This document shows, piece by piece, positions 1 through 7,041 of a stretch of 12,167 nt of DNA. The DNA comes from Nitrospinaceae bacterium (GTDB lineage Bacteria; Nitrospinota; Nitrospinia; Nitrospinales; VA-1), in NCBI GenBank assembly GCA_016763735.1, contig JAESTE010000157.1, positions 1-12,167 of the forward strand, read 5' to 3'. Within the stretch, counting starts at the first letter, position 1. Every line of letters starts with the position of its first letter. Both the position numbers and the translations under genes were made by a program. The notes beneath the pieces were generated by a model that made no database searches, was not told the DNA's origin, and saw only the letters and a program-made list of their open reading frames with translations.

Positions 1-633
1 CAGGTGAGCGTAGTGATAATAGGCTTTAAAGAAGTGGAAGGAGTTGATTACATCTCCATATGCTTCTAGCGCTTTTTCATCTTTTCCGCCTAAGCGGTAG
101 CACTCAGCAAGTCCAAAAATAGCATTGCCGTAGTCATATTTTTTGTCGATAGTTGTTAGTTTTTCTAATACGGTAGCGCCTTCATCGAATTTCCCCATAC
201 CATGCAAACATTTTGCAAGGCCGTATCTTGCCTCCAGCATTTCTGGATCACGTTGGATGGCTTCTTCAAAGTTAGGAATGCCCGCTTCAAAGTTTTTCTG
301 TTCTATATAGACCTGCCCTAGTTTTTCGTAGTGGTAGGCTTTATTAAATTGTTTGATCAGTTCTTTGAGCTGTAGAGTTTCTTCTGTTTCGAGTTCCTTT
401 TTCACGGGTTTGGCAAAAGGAATGAGTGTGCCGAGTACTCCACTGCTGCCCTTGCTACCACCGGGACTGGTACTGCTGGCTCGATTTTTAATGGCGAAAA
501 AATAGGCTACCGCACCAATAGGAGGGAGCAGAATTATAATGATTATCCAGACAAAATGTTCGCGTCTTTGTATACAGTCCAGAACCATCCACAGCATGAA
601 TCCGGCTGCTAAGTAGTTAAATATTTCTTGCAA
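1..633 (-). CDS. Membrane-anchored TPR protein, C-terminus beyond the window
   Basis: The reading frame is open from position 633 to the left edge, giving 211 residues without a stop. I chose TTG at 633-631 as the start: an in-frame TAA lies seven codons upstream, AGAGG sits 5 bases before it, and the only other nearby start is an ATG at codon 13, inside the first membrane segment. Residues about 7-20 and 27-48 are hydrophobic, and the second contains LLPPIGAVAYF, which resembles the PLDc_N-type double membrane anchor. A Gly/Ser-rich linker (about 53-69) follows. Three tetratricopeptide repeats then occupy about 98-131, 132-165 and 169-204 and continue past the edge. TPRs are protein-binding scaffolds, so no enzymatic role is implied. 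The gene starts 54 bases after panD and is probably co-transcribed with the pan genes. Whether it has any link to pantothenate is unknown. Confidence 0.85.
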   Translation of the reverse strand, partial: MQEIFNYLAAGFMLWMVLDCIQRREHFVWIIIIILLPPIGAVAYFFAIKNRASSTSPGGSKGSSGVLGTLIPFAKPVKKELETEETLQLKELIKQFNKAYHYEKLGQVYIEQKNFEAGIPNFEEAIQRDPEMLEARYGLAKCLHGMGKFDEGATVLEKLTTIDKKYDYGNAIFGLAECYRLGGKDEKALEAYGDVINSFHFFKAYYHYAHL

Positions 634-687
634 TTCAACCTCTGTTATTTTTTAGGGACAATAAAAGCATGTTGCCCGGATTTGAAA

Positions 688-1041
688 TCAGGAACCGTCA
701 ACCACCTTATTGGCGGCATCGAGGAGTAATACTTTTGGCTGATGGGATTCCTTATCAGTATCTATATTACCATAAGCTGCAACAATGATGCGATCATTTA
801 TCTGCGCCAGCCGCGCCGCAGCTCCATTGATCGAAAACGTTCCTGAGCCTCGTTCGGCTGTTATCACGTAGGTGATAAACCGACTGCCAGTATTGATATT
901 GCAAATATGAACTTGTTCGTAGGGGTGGATATCTACCCGATCTAACAAATCTTCGTCAATGGCAATACTGCCTTCATAATCAATTTCGGTTGCTGTCACC
1001 GTGGCACGGTGCAGTTTCGATTTTAACATTATTCTTTGCAC
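688..1041 (-). CDS. panD: Aspartate 1-decarboxylase (pyruvoyl-dependent)
   Basis: PanD decarboxylates L-aspartate to beta-alanine in the cytoplasm, supplying the amine half of pantothenate. The 117-residue protein covers the whole family. The zymogen cleavage site YEGS is present with Gly24-Ser25, where Ser25 becomes the pyruvoyl group. Lys9, Arg54, Tyr58 and Asn72 (FSING) fall at the same numbers as in the E. coli enzyme. I prefer the GTG start at 1041: GAGG lies 8 bases upstream, and the resulting MQRIML matches the E. coli MIRTML beginning. An ATG at 1029 would remove four residues. The gene begins 3 bases after the panC stop, indicating translational coupling in a panB-panC-panD operon. 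The C-terminus is slightly shorter than in E. coli (126 residues), which is normal variation. Confidence 0.96.
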   Translation of the reverse strand: MQRIMLKSKLHRATVTATEIDYEGSIAIDEDLLDRVDIHPYEQVHICNINTGSRFITYVITAERGSGTFSINGAAARLAQINDRIIVAAYGNIDTDKESHQPKVLLLDAANKVVDGS

Positions 1042-1044
1042 TTT

Positions 1045-1917
1045 TTAGTCCTCTACAATGCAATTATCGATGAGTCGGGATGATCCGATTTTTACTGCCA
1101 GCGCGATCAACGTGCGGCCTTTGACTTCTTTTTCTTCCTGCAAGCTGATGGGATCACAAATCGATATGTAATCGATTTGCATTCCAGGTTCAGCGGTGAT
1201 TCTATTTTTTATGCTCTGCTTCAATTGGCTTGTTGCCGTAGTTCCTTGACGAATTTTCTCTTTCGCATCTTCTAACGATCTCGAAAGGGAAAGAGCTTTC
1301 TGCCTCTCTTCAGCGGATAGATTGCGGTTGCGTGAGCTCATGGCAAGCCCATCTGGCTCGCGGACCAAGGGTACTCGATGTACAGAAATATCGAGATTTA
1401 AATCTCTCACCATAGTTTCTATCACCGCAAGCTGTTGCCAATCTTTTTCTCCAAAAAAGACATGTTGCGGACGGACGATATTAAACAATTTTAAAACAAC
1501 GGTTGCTACACCTTTGAACAAGTCGGGCCGACTTTCCCCACATAAATGATCGGTGATTTCATCTACCTGCACATAGGTTTTAAATCCTTCAGGGTAAATT
1601 GTTTCTCGGTTGGGTTTAAATAGCACATCCACTCCGGCGGATTCCAACTTTTCTATATCACCTTCGAGATCATGCGGATAAACGTCAAGATCTTCATTGG
1701 GGCCAAATTGTATAGGATTGACAAAAATGCTGACAACCGTATGGTCACAAGTGCCCAAAGACTGTTTCACCAGACTCATATGCCCTTCGTGCAAATGCCC
1801 CATGGTGGGTACAAAGCCAATGCTGGTTCCATGAAACGAGTTTAAAATTCTTTTCATTTCACGGGTCGAGGATACTATTTGCATGAGGCCTTGTTGTTTT
1901 AATTCAGCGACCATCAT
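1045..1917 (-). CDS. panC: Pantothenate synthetase
   Basis: PanC joins pantoate and beta-alanine using ATP, through a pantoyl-adenylate intermediate, in the cytoplasm. Visible motifs in order are PTMGHLHEGH (residues 37-46, the HIGH-type ATP site), FVNPIQFGPNEDLDVYPH, CGESRPDLFKGVATVVLKLFN, FGEKDWQQ and REPDGLAMSSRN (the KMSKS-type loop). Starting at the ATG at 1917 gives 290 residues and a 14-base overlap with the end of panB, with AAGCAGG just upstream. A second ATG follows at 1914. An ATG at 1884 (codon 12) would give 279 residues and place PTMG at residue 26, closer to E. coli (28). That start has AAGG 4 bases upstream and is a real alternative. panD follows after 3 bases. All catalytic motifs are intact. 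Confidence 0.97.
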   Translation of the reverse strand: MMVAELKQQGLMQIVSSTREMKRILNSFHGTSIGFVPTMGHLHEGHMSLVKQSLGTCDHTVVSIFVNPIQFGPNEDLDVYPHDLEGDIEKLESAGVDVLFKPNRETIYPEGFKTYVQVDEITDHLCGESRPDLFKGVATVVLKLFNIVRPQHVFFGEKDWQQLAVIETMVRDLNLDISVHRVPLVREPDGLAMSSRNRNLSAEERQKALSLSRSLEDAKEKIRQGTTATSQLKQSIKNRITAEPGMQIDYISICDPISLQEEKEVKGRTLIALAVKIGSSRLIDNCIVED

Positions 1918-2749
1918 TCACCTGCTTGAGAGAACCTTTTTTCAGGTTATAGCTGTGTTCCGGACCTGGAAAAGCTTCACTATGAACTTCACCAATGAAC
2001 TCGCTGACGGCATTTTGAATGACATCCGCCAATTGAGCGTAGTGTTTGACAAATTTGGGTGAGAAGTCGGGATTCAATCCGAGCAGGTCATGAATCACAA
2101 GAATTTGCCCATCGCATTTTGAGCCGGCACCGATGCCGATGGTGGGGATTTCCAGATCCTGGGTGATTTCACCAGCAAGCTCCTCTGGTATTCCTTCCAG
2201 AACCAGGGAGAACGCACCTGCTTTTTGCAGGTCTTTTGCATCCTGCTTAATTTGTTTTGAGTCGAGAAAAGTTTTGCCCTGAACTTTATAACCGCCAAAC
2301 TGATGCACTGATTGCGGGGTTAATCCAACATGCCCCATTACCGGAATACCAGCTTGAACGATGGCGTTTACTCGGTCAGCCATGCGTGTGCCACCTTCCA
2401 GTTTAACTGCTGCGGCATGGCCCTCTTGAATCAGTCGACCGGCATTGGTAACGGCCTGTTCTACAGAAACCTGGTAAGACATAAACGGCATATCTGCGAC
2501 CACCAATGCCCGGTGTGCTCCGCGTTTAACCGATCGCGTGTGGTAGAGCACATCCTCAAGGGTTACGGAAAGTGTGTTTTCATGACCCTGTGAAACCATT
2601 CCCAAAGAGTCGCCCACCAGCAAAATATCGATGGCCGTGGTGTCTAGCAATTTTGCGAAACTGAAATCGTAGGCCGTTAAAGCGGTGATCTTTTTTTCTG
2701 AATTTTTCCTTGCCGTAATAGCGGGAACAGTGACAGGTTGATTCTTCAT
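1904..2749 (-). CDS. panB: 3-methyl-2-oxobutanoate hydroxymethyltransferase (ketopantoate hydroxymethyltransferase)
   Basis: PanB transfers a hydroxymethyl group from 5,10-methylene-tetrahydrofolate to 2-ketoisovalerate, forming ketopantoate, the first committed step to vitamin B5. The 281-residue TIM-barrel protein shows TAYD (25-28), the metal-binding VGDSLG, ADMPFMSY, VKLEGG, GHVGLTPQS, FGGYKVQG, IGIGAG and GQILVIHDLLGL in the family order. The ATG at 2749 places TAYD within two residues of its E. coli position, so the start is sound although no clear Shine-Dalgarno sequence precedes it. It is the first gene of the panB-panC-panD cluster, and its 3' end overlaps the preferred panC start by 14 bases. 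The 276 bases upstream contain two hairpins that may belong to its leader. Confidence 0.97.
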   Translation of the reverse strand: MKNQPVTVPAITARKNSEKKITALTAYDFSFAKLLDTTAIDILLVGDSLGMVSQGHENTLSVTLEDVLYHTRSVKRGAHRALVVADMPFMSYQVSVEQAVTNAGRLIQEGHAAAVKLEGGTRMADRVNAIVQAGIPVMGHVGLTPQSVHQFGGYKVQGKTFLDSKQIKQDAKDLQKAGAFSLVLEGIPEELAGEITQDLEIPTIGIGAGSKCDGQILVIHDLLGLNPDFSPKFVKHYAQLADVIQNAVSEFIGEVHSEAFPGPEHSYNLKKGSLKQVNDGR

Positions 2750-2813
2750 TATATCGTACGGGCTGTGGCTGGGAGTCTAACTGGCAGGAGCAGGGAATCG
2801 AATTTAACGACCC

Positions 2814-2833
2814 CCTTCGGCAATGGCCGAAAG
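2814..2833 (-). repeat. Hairpin with tetraloop in the panB leader
   Basis: On the minus strand CTTTCGGC and GCCGAAGG pair around a CATT loop, giving eight base pairs including one G-U. Five G residues follow directly, with no run of T, so this is not an ordinary intrinsic terminator. It lies 65 to 84 bases upstream of the panB start codon and may be a structured part of its 5' leader. Function is unknown. Confidence 0.55.
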
Positions 2834-2879
2834 AGAAGCAAAGGTGACGGAGCATTAAAAAATGTCGATAACTTGAAAC

Positions 2880-2906
2880 CCAGAAAAATTAAACTGATTT
2901 TTCTGG
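2880..2906. repeat. Perfect 10-bp inverted repeat between the deoxynucleoside kinase gene and panB
   Basis: CCAGAAAAAT (2880-2889) and ATTTTTCTGG (2897-2906) are exact reverse complements separated by 7 bases. The AT-rich dyad with GC ends could be a protein operator or a weak transcription end signal for the upstream genes. There is no T-run after the stem in either direction, so a terminator is less likely than an operator or a leader hairpin. Confidence 0.6.
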
Positions 2907-3025
2907 AATTCAGTATTTATACAACAATGCTCTTTATGAAACGCGTAGCAAAACTTAAAGCCCTGAGGGGTCTTCCTATTTTTTGCGTTTACTTGTCAGT
3001 ATGAAGCTTTCTCCGTCCCGGTCCG

Positions 3026-3676
3026 TTAGGATCCAAGCGGATTATAATATTCTCGACCTATTTTATGGCTGTTGACCTTCTTTATCAACTCATCCAGGTC
3101 ACATTTTTTTTCAACGAAGTCGATCTCATTGGTATTTATGACCAAAAGGGGTGTTTCGGAATAATAAAAAAAGAAATTATTGAAGGCTTTGTCTACAGAA
3201 TCCAAGTAGTCCGGGTCCATAAAGGCTTCATATTCCCGTCCTCTTTTGGCGACTCTTTCCTCCAGCACTTCTGTACTGGCCTGCAAATAAATGACCAAGT
3301 CAGGTTTTGGAGCTTTGGCATCGATCAGATTGAAGATTTGTTCGTACAAATTAAACTCATGATCTTCAAGGTTGAGACGGGCAAAAATTTTGTCGCGTTG
3401 AAATAGATAGTCAATAACAACCACGGAGTTGAACAGATCTCTTTGTGCCAGTTGCATATACTGGTTGTATCGGCTCAGTAAAAAAAAAACCTGGGTCTGG
3501 AAAGAGTAGGCCTCTTTATCTTCATAAAATTTGGCTATGAAAGGATTCGAATCGGTATCTTCCAATATCAGGCGCGCGCCATACTGTTCGCCTAGCAGAT
3601 TGACAAGAGATGTTTTGCCGGCACCGATGGCTCCTTCAATGGCAATGAATCTAGGTTCGATTGTGGATTTTGTCAT
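3026..3676 (-). CDS. Deoxynucleoside kinase (dNK/dGK-dCK family)
   Basis: The 216-residue protein is a nucleotide-salvage kinase that phosphorylates a deoxynucleoside with ATP in the cytoplasm. It opens with IEGAIGAGKTSL, a P-loop at residues 15-23 (Lys21). EDTDSNPFIAKFYED then YSFQTQVFFLLSRYNQ follow, the substrate-pocket pattern of the family. VVIDYLFQRDKIFARL takes the place of the usual ERS/DRS segment, and RVAKRGREYE is the arginine-rich lid. The exact base preference (dA, dG, dC or dT) cannot be read from sequence. The ATG at 3676 has a weak GAGCGGA 4 bases ahead and starts 11 bases after the response regulator stop, so the two are probably co-transcribed. The protein ends with a tyrosine-rich KIGREYYNPLGS tail. 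Confidence 0.9.
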   Translation of the reverse strand: MTKSTIEPRFIAIEGAIGAGKTSLVNLLGEQYGARLILEDTDSNPFIAKFYEDKEAYSFQTQVFFLLSRYNQYMQLAQRDLFNSVVVIDYLFQRDKIFARLNLEDHEFNLYEQIFNLIDAKAPKPDLVIYLQASTEVLEERVAKRGREYEAFMDPDYLDSVDKAFNNFFFYYSETPLLVINTNEIDFVEKKCDLDELIKKVNSHKIGREYYNPLGS

Positions 3677-3687
3677 TGTTCCGCTCG

Positions 3688-4032
3688 TTACTTTAGAATT
3701 TCTTTGATGGTCAATTTCAAATCTCTGTGATCGCCGGATTTTACGACAGTCACATCAGAAGCCCAAAGTTGGAAGCTCAATTTATCTTTTCCCCACTCCG
3801 AGCAAACAATGATAGGGGCATTTTTAGTTTTAAATTTTTCGATTGTTTTTACGCTGTCATCACCGTTTAATTTTAAGTCCAGAATGATGAGTTGCGGTTT
3901 ATTCGCATCCTTTAGCGCATCTTCTACGGAACTGAAAGCGGAAACTGCAAAAGCTTCATTTTCAAGTTCTTTATAATAGGGCCGATTTTGACCGTTGGAG
4001 TCATCGACGATGAGGATATTTTTTGAAGTCAA
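3688..4032 (-). CDS. Single-domain response regulator (receiver domain only)
   Basis: The 114 residues form one CheY-like receiver domain and nothing else. The acidic pair Asp10-Asp11 (ILIVDDS), the phospho-acceptor Asp52 (IILDLKLNG), the switch residue Ser78 (IIVCSEWG) and Lys98 (VVKSG) are all present, so it should be phosphorylatable. The start is unusual: TTG at 4032 with no visible Shine-Dalgarno sequence. An in-frame stop eight codons upstream and the lack of any Met before the first beta strand leave TTG (or CTG at 4038) as the choices. It lies 77 bases after glgA and 11 bases before the deoxynucleoside kinase gene. No histidine kinase is in the window. It may act by protein-protein contact; its pathway is unknown. 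Confidence 0.88.
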   Translation of the reverse strand: MTSKNILIVDDSNGQNRPYYKELENEAFAVSAFSSVEDALKDANKPQLIILDLKLNGDDSVKTIEKFKTKNAPIIVCSEWGKDKLSFQLWASDVTVVKSGDHRDLKLTIKEILK

Positions 4033-4079
4033 AATCAGAGCTACAGCTGAAAGTTAAAATTGGTATTCCACGATTAGTT

Positions 4080-4106
4080 TTTATAATAATCGGGCTGTTT
4101 TTGCAA
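4080..4106 (-). promoter_or_regulatory. Weak candidate promoter for the receiver-protein gene
   Basis: TTGCAA (4106-4101) and TATAAA (4085-4080) are separated by 15 bases on the minus strand, about 48 bases before the TTG start. The short spacer makes this tentative. The -10 overlaps a small inverted repeat (CGATTA at 4071-4076, TAATCG at 4087-4092). Read-through from glgA is the simpler alternative. Confidence 0.25.
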
Positions 4107-4109
4107 CGT

Positions 4110-5531
4110 TTAATGGTTGGGCTGGATGTCTTGGAATAGACTGGAATATTGCTGTGCGGCATTATCCCAACTGAAATCCATGTCCATGCCATTGTTTATC
4201 AAACGTTCCCAGCCAGGCTTGTCGGCAAAACAGGCCATGGAGTTTTGCAAAGCTTGCTTAAATGATTTCCGGTCATCAGGTACAAATTTAAAGCCTGTTC
4301 CCGTTTTGCCATCAAAGGGCTGAATGGAATCATCGAGTCCGCCAACAGAACTTACAATAGGGACTGTGCCGTATTTTAATGCATACATTTGCGTGAGTCC
4401 GCAGGGTTCGTAAATAGAAGGCATCAATAAAATATCGCTGCCCGCAAGAATCTGATGTGCCAGTGCATCGTCAAAGGTTAAGGCCACTGCGAATCGGTCA
4501 GGATTTGCCTTGGCCAATTCTCTGAAAAAATTTTCGTATTTGGAATCGCCTTCTCCTAAAACCACCATACACTGATTTTTTAAATCCTCGGAAGCCTCCA
4601 TTAAAAAATCAATTCCTTTCTGGCTGGAAAGGCGGGTGATCATGCAAAGCAGGGGAGTATTTTTATCTATCTTCAGGGAAAACTTTTTAATCAACGCATC
4701 GCGGCATTTTTGTTTTTGGGATAGGGAGCCGGGGCCATAATTTTCAGCAATTAATCTGTCGGTGGCAGGGTTCCAAACAGAATAATCCACACCATTTAAA
4801 ATTCCAGTGAGAGAATTCGACCGTTGTTGCAATATGCCTTCCATGCCAAAGCCCGCAGTTTGTATTTCTTTGCAGTATCTCGGACTGACCGTGTTCAACG
4901 CGTCGGCAAATATCAGTCCCGATTTTAGAAAACTCATTTGTCCGTAAAATTCGATACCTTCGGGACCTGAAAAACGATCGGGAAGTGCGGTAACCGGAAA
5001 CTTATCCATAGAGAAATTTCCCTGATAGCCAAGATTATGAATAGAAAATAAAGTACGTATCTTTGAATACCAAGGGTCTTCGATAGCTTTTAAGTAAGCA
5101 GGAATCAGACCTGTATGCCAGTCGTTGCAGTGGATGATATCGGGTTGAAAGTCGAGGGCTTTACAGGCTTTCAAAGCGGCTTGGCAAAAGAAAGAAAACC
5201 GCTCGGCATTGTCGCTATATTCTGATCCCGGTTCACCATATAGATATTCGCGGTCAAAATAGGCGTCGTTTTCTACGAGATAAACAGGGACGTCTTCCGC
5301 AAGCTTGCCTGCGAACAGGGTGGCTTTTGTTTTGCCGATTTCTATTTCCTGATTCAGGGAATGGATCGGTTGCGATTTCGTGCATGCGTATTTTGGTAGC
5401 AGGATGCGGACATCATGGCCCAATTTTTTAAGGGCAGGGGGCAGTGACCCGGCGACATCGGCCAATCCGCCGGTTTTAGCGAATGGAAAAACTTCGGCGG
5501 CGACCCATAAAATTTTCAAAGGAGAACTCAT
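4110..5531 (-). CDS. glgA: Glycogen synthase, ADP-glucose type (GT5 family)
   Basis: GlgA extends alpha-1,4-glucan chains from ADP-glucose in the cytoplasm, building glycogen as a carbon reserve. At 473 residues it matches the usual length (477 in E. coli). The ADP-glucose loop KTGGLADV starts at Lys19. HCNDWHTGLIPAYLK, FSIHNLGYQGNF, NTVSPRYCKEI and GILNGVDYSVWNP follow. The C-terminal GT-B half has TRLSSQKG, VVLGEGDSKYE and IYEPCGLTQMYALKYG with Glu375, then VSSVGGLDDS. The ATG at 5531 is supported by AAGGTG 7 bases upstream. It is divergent from coaBC. No other glycogen gene is in the window, so branching enzyme and ADP-glucose pyrophosphorylase must lie elsewhere. The 77 bases to the next gene suggest loose co-transcription only. 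Confidence 0.96.
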   Translation of the reverse strand: MSSPLKILWVAAEVFPFAKTGGLADVAGSLPPALKKLGHDVRILLPKYACTKSQPIHSLNQEIEIGKTKATLFAGKLAEDVPVYLVENDAYFDREYLYGEPGSEYSDNAERFSFFCQAALKACKALDFQPDIIHCNDWHTGLIPAYLKAIEDPWYSKIRTLFSIHNLGYQGNFSMDKFPVTALPDRFSGPEGIEFYGQMSFLKSGLIFADALNTVSPRYCKEIQTAGFGMEGILQQRSNSLTGILNGVDYSVWNPATDRLIAENYGPGSLSQKQKCRDALIKKFSLKIDKNTPLLCMITRLSSQKGIDFLMEASEDLKNQCMVVLGEGDSKYENFFRELAKANPDRFAVALTFDDALAHQILAGSDILLMPSIYEPCGLTQMYALKYGTVPIVSSVGGLDDSIQPFDGKTGTGFKFVPDDRKSFKQALQNSMACFADKPGWERLINNGMDMDFSWDNAAQQYSSLFQDIQPNH

Positions 5532-5594
5532 AAGTTTGCACCTTATGAAATGCCCACTAAAAAGTCAATCGAAGTGGATTATTCCCCAAAATCA

Positions 5595-5623
5595 TTGATT
5601 GCATGGCAGTTAATATTTATAAT
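5595..5623 (+). promoter_or_regulatory. Probable sigma-70 type promoter of coaBC
   Basis: TTGATT (5595-5600) and a perfect TATAAT (5618-5623) are separated by exactly 17 bases. Transcription would start near 5630, leaving a leader of about 24 bases before the coaBC ATG. No strong Shine-Dalgarno sequence is visible in that leader. Confidence 0.6.
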
Positions 5624-5653
5624 TAAAGTATCTAACATAAAATTAAGTACTCA

Positions 5654-6844
5654 ATGGAAAATAAGAAAATTGTGCTGGCGGTATCGGCAGGGATAGCAGC
5701 TTATAAGGCTGTGGAGTTATTGCGATTGCTGATGAAAGAGGGGGCCGAGGTGCAGGTTGCGATGAGTGCCAACGCCGGGCAGTTTGTGACGCCTCTAACG
5801 TTTGAAGCGCTGTCGGGAAAGCCTGTTTACCACCAAATTTTTAATGCGCAAAATTCAGCTGATATGGAGCATATCCGTGTGGCTGAAAACGCCGACTTGA
5901 TGCTTGTGGTGCCTGCCACTGCATCGACTATTGGAAAAATCGCAAACGGTTTGGCAGACGATGCCTTGAGTAATCTCTATCTGGCTTTCAAAGGCTCGGT
6001 AATGGTTGCCCCGGCGATGAATGACGGAATGTGGCAAAACCCTGCAGTGCAGGATAATATTGCAAAACTAACATCCCGCGGCGTGGAGTTTATCGACCCG
6101 GAGCAGGGCGAATTGGCCTGTGGCGCTACCGGTCTTGGCCGCCTTGCCGATCTCGATACGATTATGGGAAGAGTGAGAAATCATTTTAATCAGTTACAGG
6201 ACTTGCAAGGCTTGCGTATTCTGGTAACAGCAGGACCGACCCACGAACCTTTGGACCCCGTGCGTTATATCTCCAATCCTTCTTCGGGGAAAATGGGGTA
6301 TGCGGTGGCCGAGCGAGCAAGGGCACGTGGTGCCGAGGTGGTTTTGATCAGCGGTCCGACTTACCTGAACCCACCTGCGGGGGTCAAGTTTGAATCTTGT
6401 AAAACTGCGGCAGATATGAACAGCCTGGTCCAAAAGCATTTTTCGGAATGTGATGTGTTGGTGATGTCTGCGGCGGTTGGAGATTTCACTGCAGAGAAGC
6501 TTGAAAAGGAAAAAATTAAAAAGCAGGGGGAGGAAGGACGGACTCTTAAACTTGTTCCCACCAAAGATATTTTGATGGAAGTTTCTAAAATAAAAACGCG
6601 ACAGTTTGTAGTCGGGTTTGCCGCAGAAACGCAAAACCTGATTGAAAGTGCTCTGGAAAAATTAAGGAAAAAGAAACTGGACTTGATTGTTGCCAACGAT
6701 ATCAGCGCCCCTGGAATTGGATTTCAGTCTGATAACAATCAGGTGACCTTGATTGACTCCGATGAAAAAATTGAGAACCTGCCGCTAATGACGAAGAAAG
6801 AAATTGCCAATATCTTATTGGATAAGATCAAAGTGGCCCCTTAG
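5654..6844 (+). CDS. coaBC: Bifunctional phosphopantothenoylcysteine decarboxylase / phosphopantothenate-cysteine ligase
   Basis: This fused enzyme carries out two steps of CoA synthesis: CoaB joins cysteine to 4'-phosphopantothenate using CTP, and the FMN-dependent CoaC domain decarboxylates the product to 4'-phosphopantetheine. The 396 residues include both halves. CoaC (about 1-180) has VSAGIAAYK, His73 (MEHIRVA), APAMN with Asn123, and Cys156 (LACGATGLGR), each two less than the E. coli number. CoaB (about 187-396) has VTAGPTHEPLDPVRYISNPS, SAAVGDF, Lys289 in KIKK, VGFAAET and ANDIS. The ATG at 5654 leads straight into the first beta strand. A near-consensus promoter lies upstream. It sits on the other strand from panBCD, whose product feeds it. 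The stop codon lies 2 bases before a nested inverted-repeat element. Confidence 0.97.
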   Translation: MENKKIVLAVSAGIAAYKAVELLRLLMKEGAEVQVAMSANAGQFVTPLTFEALSGKPVYHQIFNAQNSADMEHIRVAENADLMLVVPATASTIGKIANGLADDALSNLYLAFKGSVMVAPAMNDGMWQNPAVQDNIAKLTSRGVEFIDPEQGELACGATGLGRLADLDTIMGRVRNHFNQLQDLQGLRILVTAGPTHEPLDPVRYISNPSSGKMGYAVAERARARGAEVVLISGPTYLNPPAGVKFESCKTAADMNSLVQKHFSECDVLVMSAAVGDFTAEKLEKEKIKKQGEEGRTLKLVPTKDILMEVSKIKTRQFVVGFAAETQNLIESALEKLRKKKLDLIVANDISAPGIGFQSDNNQVTLIDSDEKIENLPLMTKKEIANILLDKIKVAP

Positions 6845-6846
6845 CC

Positions 6847-6969
6847 GAGACCTTTGTGCATAACCCCGAGATCCTTCGAGAGCCTCAGGATAATATTTCG
6901 AGAAGCCCCAAAATCTGTCATGCTGGGATTGTCGAAGCATCTCACCTTTTCGTCTTACGTAAAGGTCTC
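6847..6969. repeat. Nested inverted-repeat element, probably a dispersed intergenic repeat
   Basis: The outer arms GAGACCTTT (6847-6855) and AAAGGTCTC (6961-6969) are perfect 9-bp complements. Inside them, 6868-6894 and 6917-6943 form a second, imperfect inverted repeat in which 19 of 27 positions are complementary. Its core is CTTCGA on the left and TCGAAG on the right. The inner arms resemble the CCTTCGA...CTCAGGAT and TGTCATGCTG...TCGAAGCAT sequences that recur as palindromic intergenic repeats in many environmental bacterial genomes. It lies at the convergent junction of coaBC and the SUMF1-type gene. No transposase or clear target-site duplication is seen. Confidence 0.65.
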
Positions 6970-7041
6970 TTGGCAGGGGAGGCGGTACTGGCGAACCTAC
7001 AGCTATAAAATTTTAGATGCAGTCTGCTTTACGGATACCGA

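Larger units (their letters stand above)
2750..3025. other. 276-base intergenic stretch upstream of panB
   Basis: This gap lies between the end of the deoxynucleoside kinase gene and panB. A plus-strand open frame (2738-3004) crosses it but resembles no family and has no ribosome binding site. Two inverted repeats are present and listed separately (2814-2833 and 2880-2906). A TATAAAT on the minus strand (2921-2915) could be a -10 element, but no convincing -35 partner is spaced correctly. No tRNA or known riboswitch was recognised. It probably holds the panB promoter and leader, perhaps also the 3' end of the upstream transcript. Confidence 0.6.

Noticed and set aside
2748..2753. Perfect TATAAT on the minus strand at the panB start
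   Set aside because: It includes the first two bases of the panB ATG, so it could not drive transcription of the full gene. The panB start is fixed by alignment of TAYD with the family.
2782..2802. Minus-strand stretch resembling a tRNA T-loop and acceptor end (TTCGATTCCCTG...)
   Set aside because: The five bases before the loop do not pair with CCCTG, the CCA is out of register, and no anticodon or D arm precedes it. It is not a tRNA, and is too short to call an attachment-site remnant.
2738..3004. Plus-strand open frame of 88 codons across the panB upstream gap
   Set aside because: It starts inside panB on the opposite strand, has no ribosome site or recognisable domain, and its frame follows the inverted repeats.
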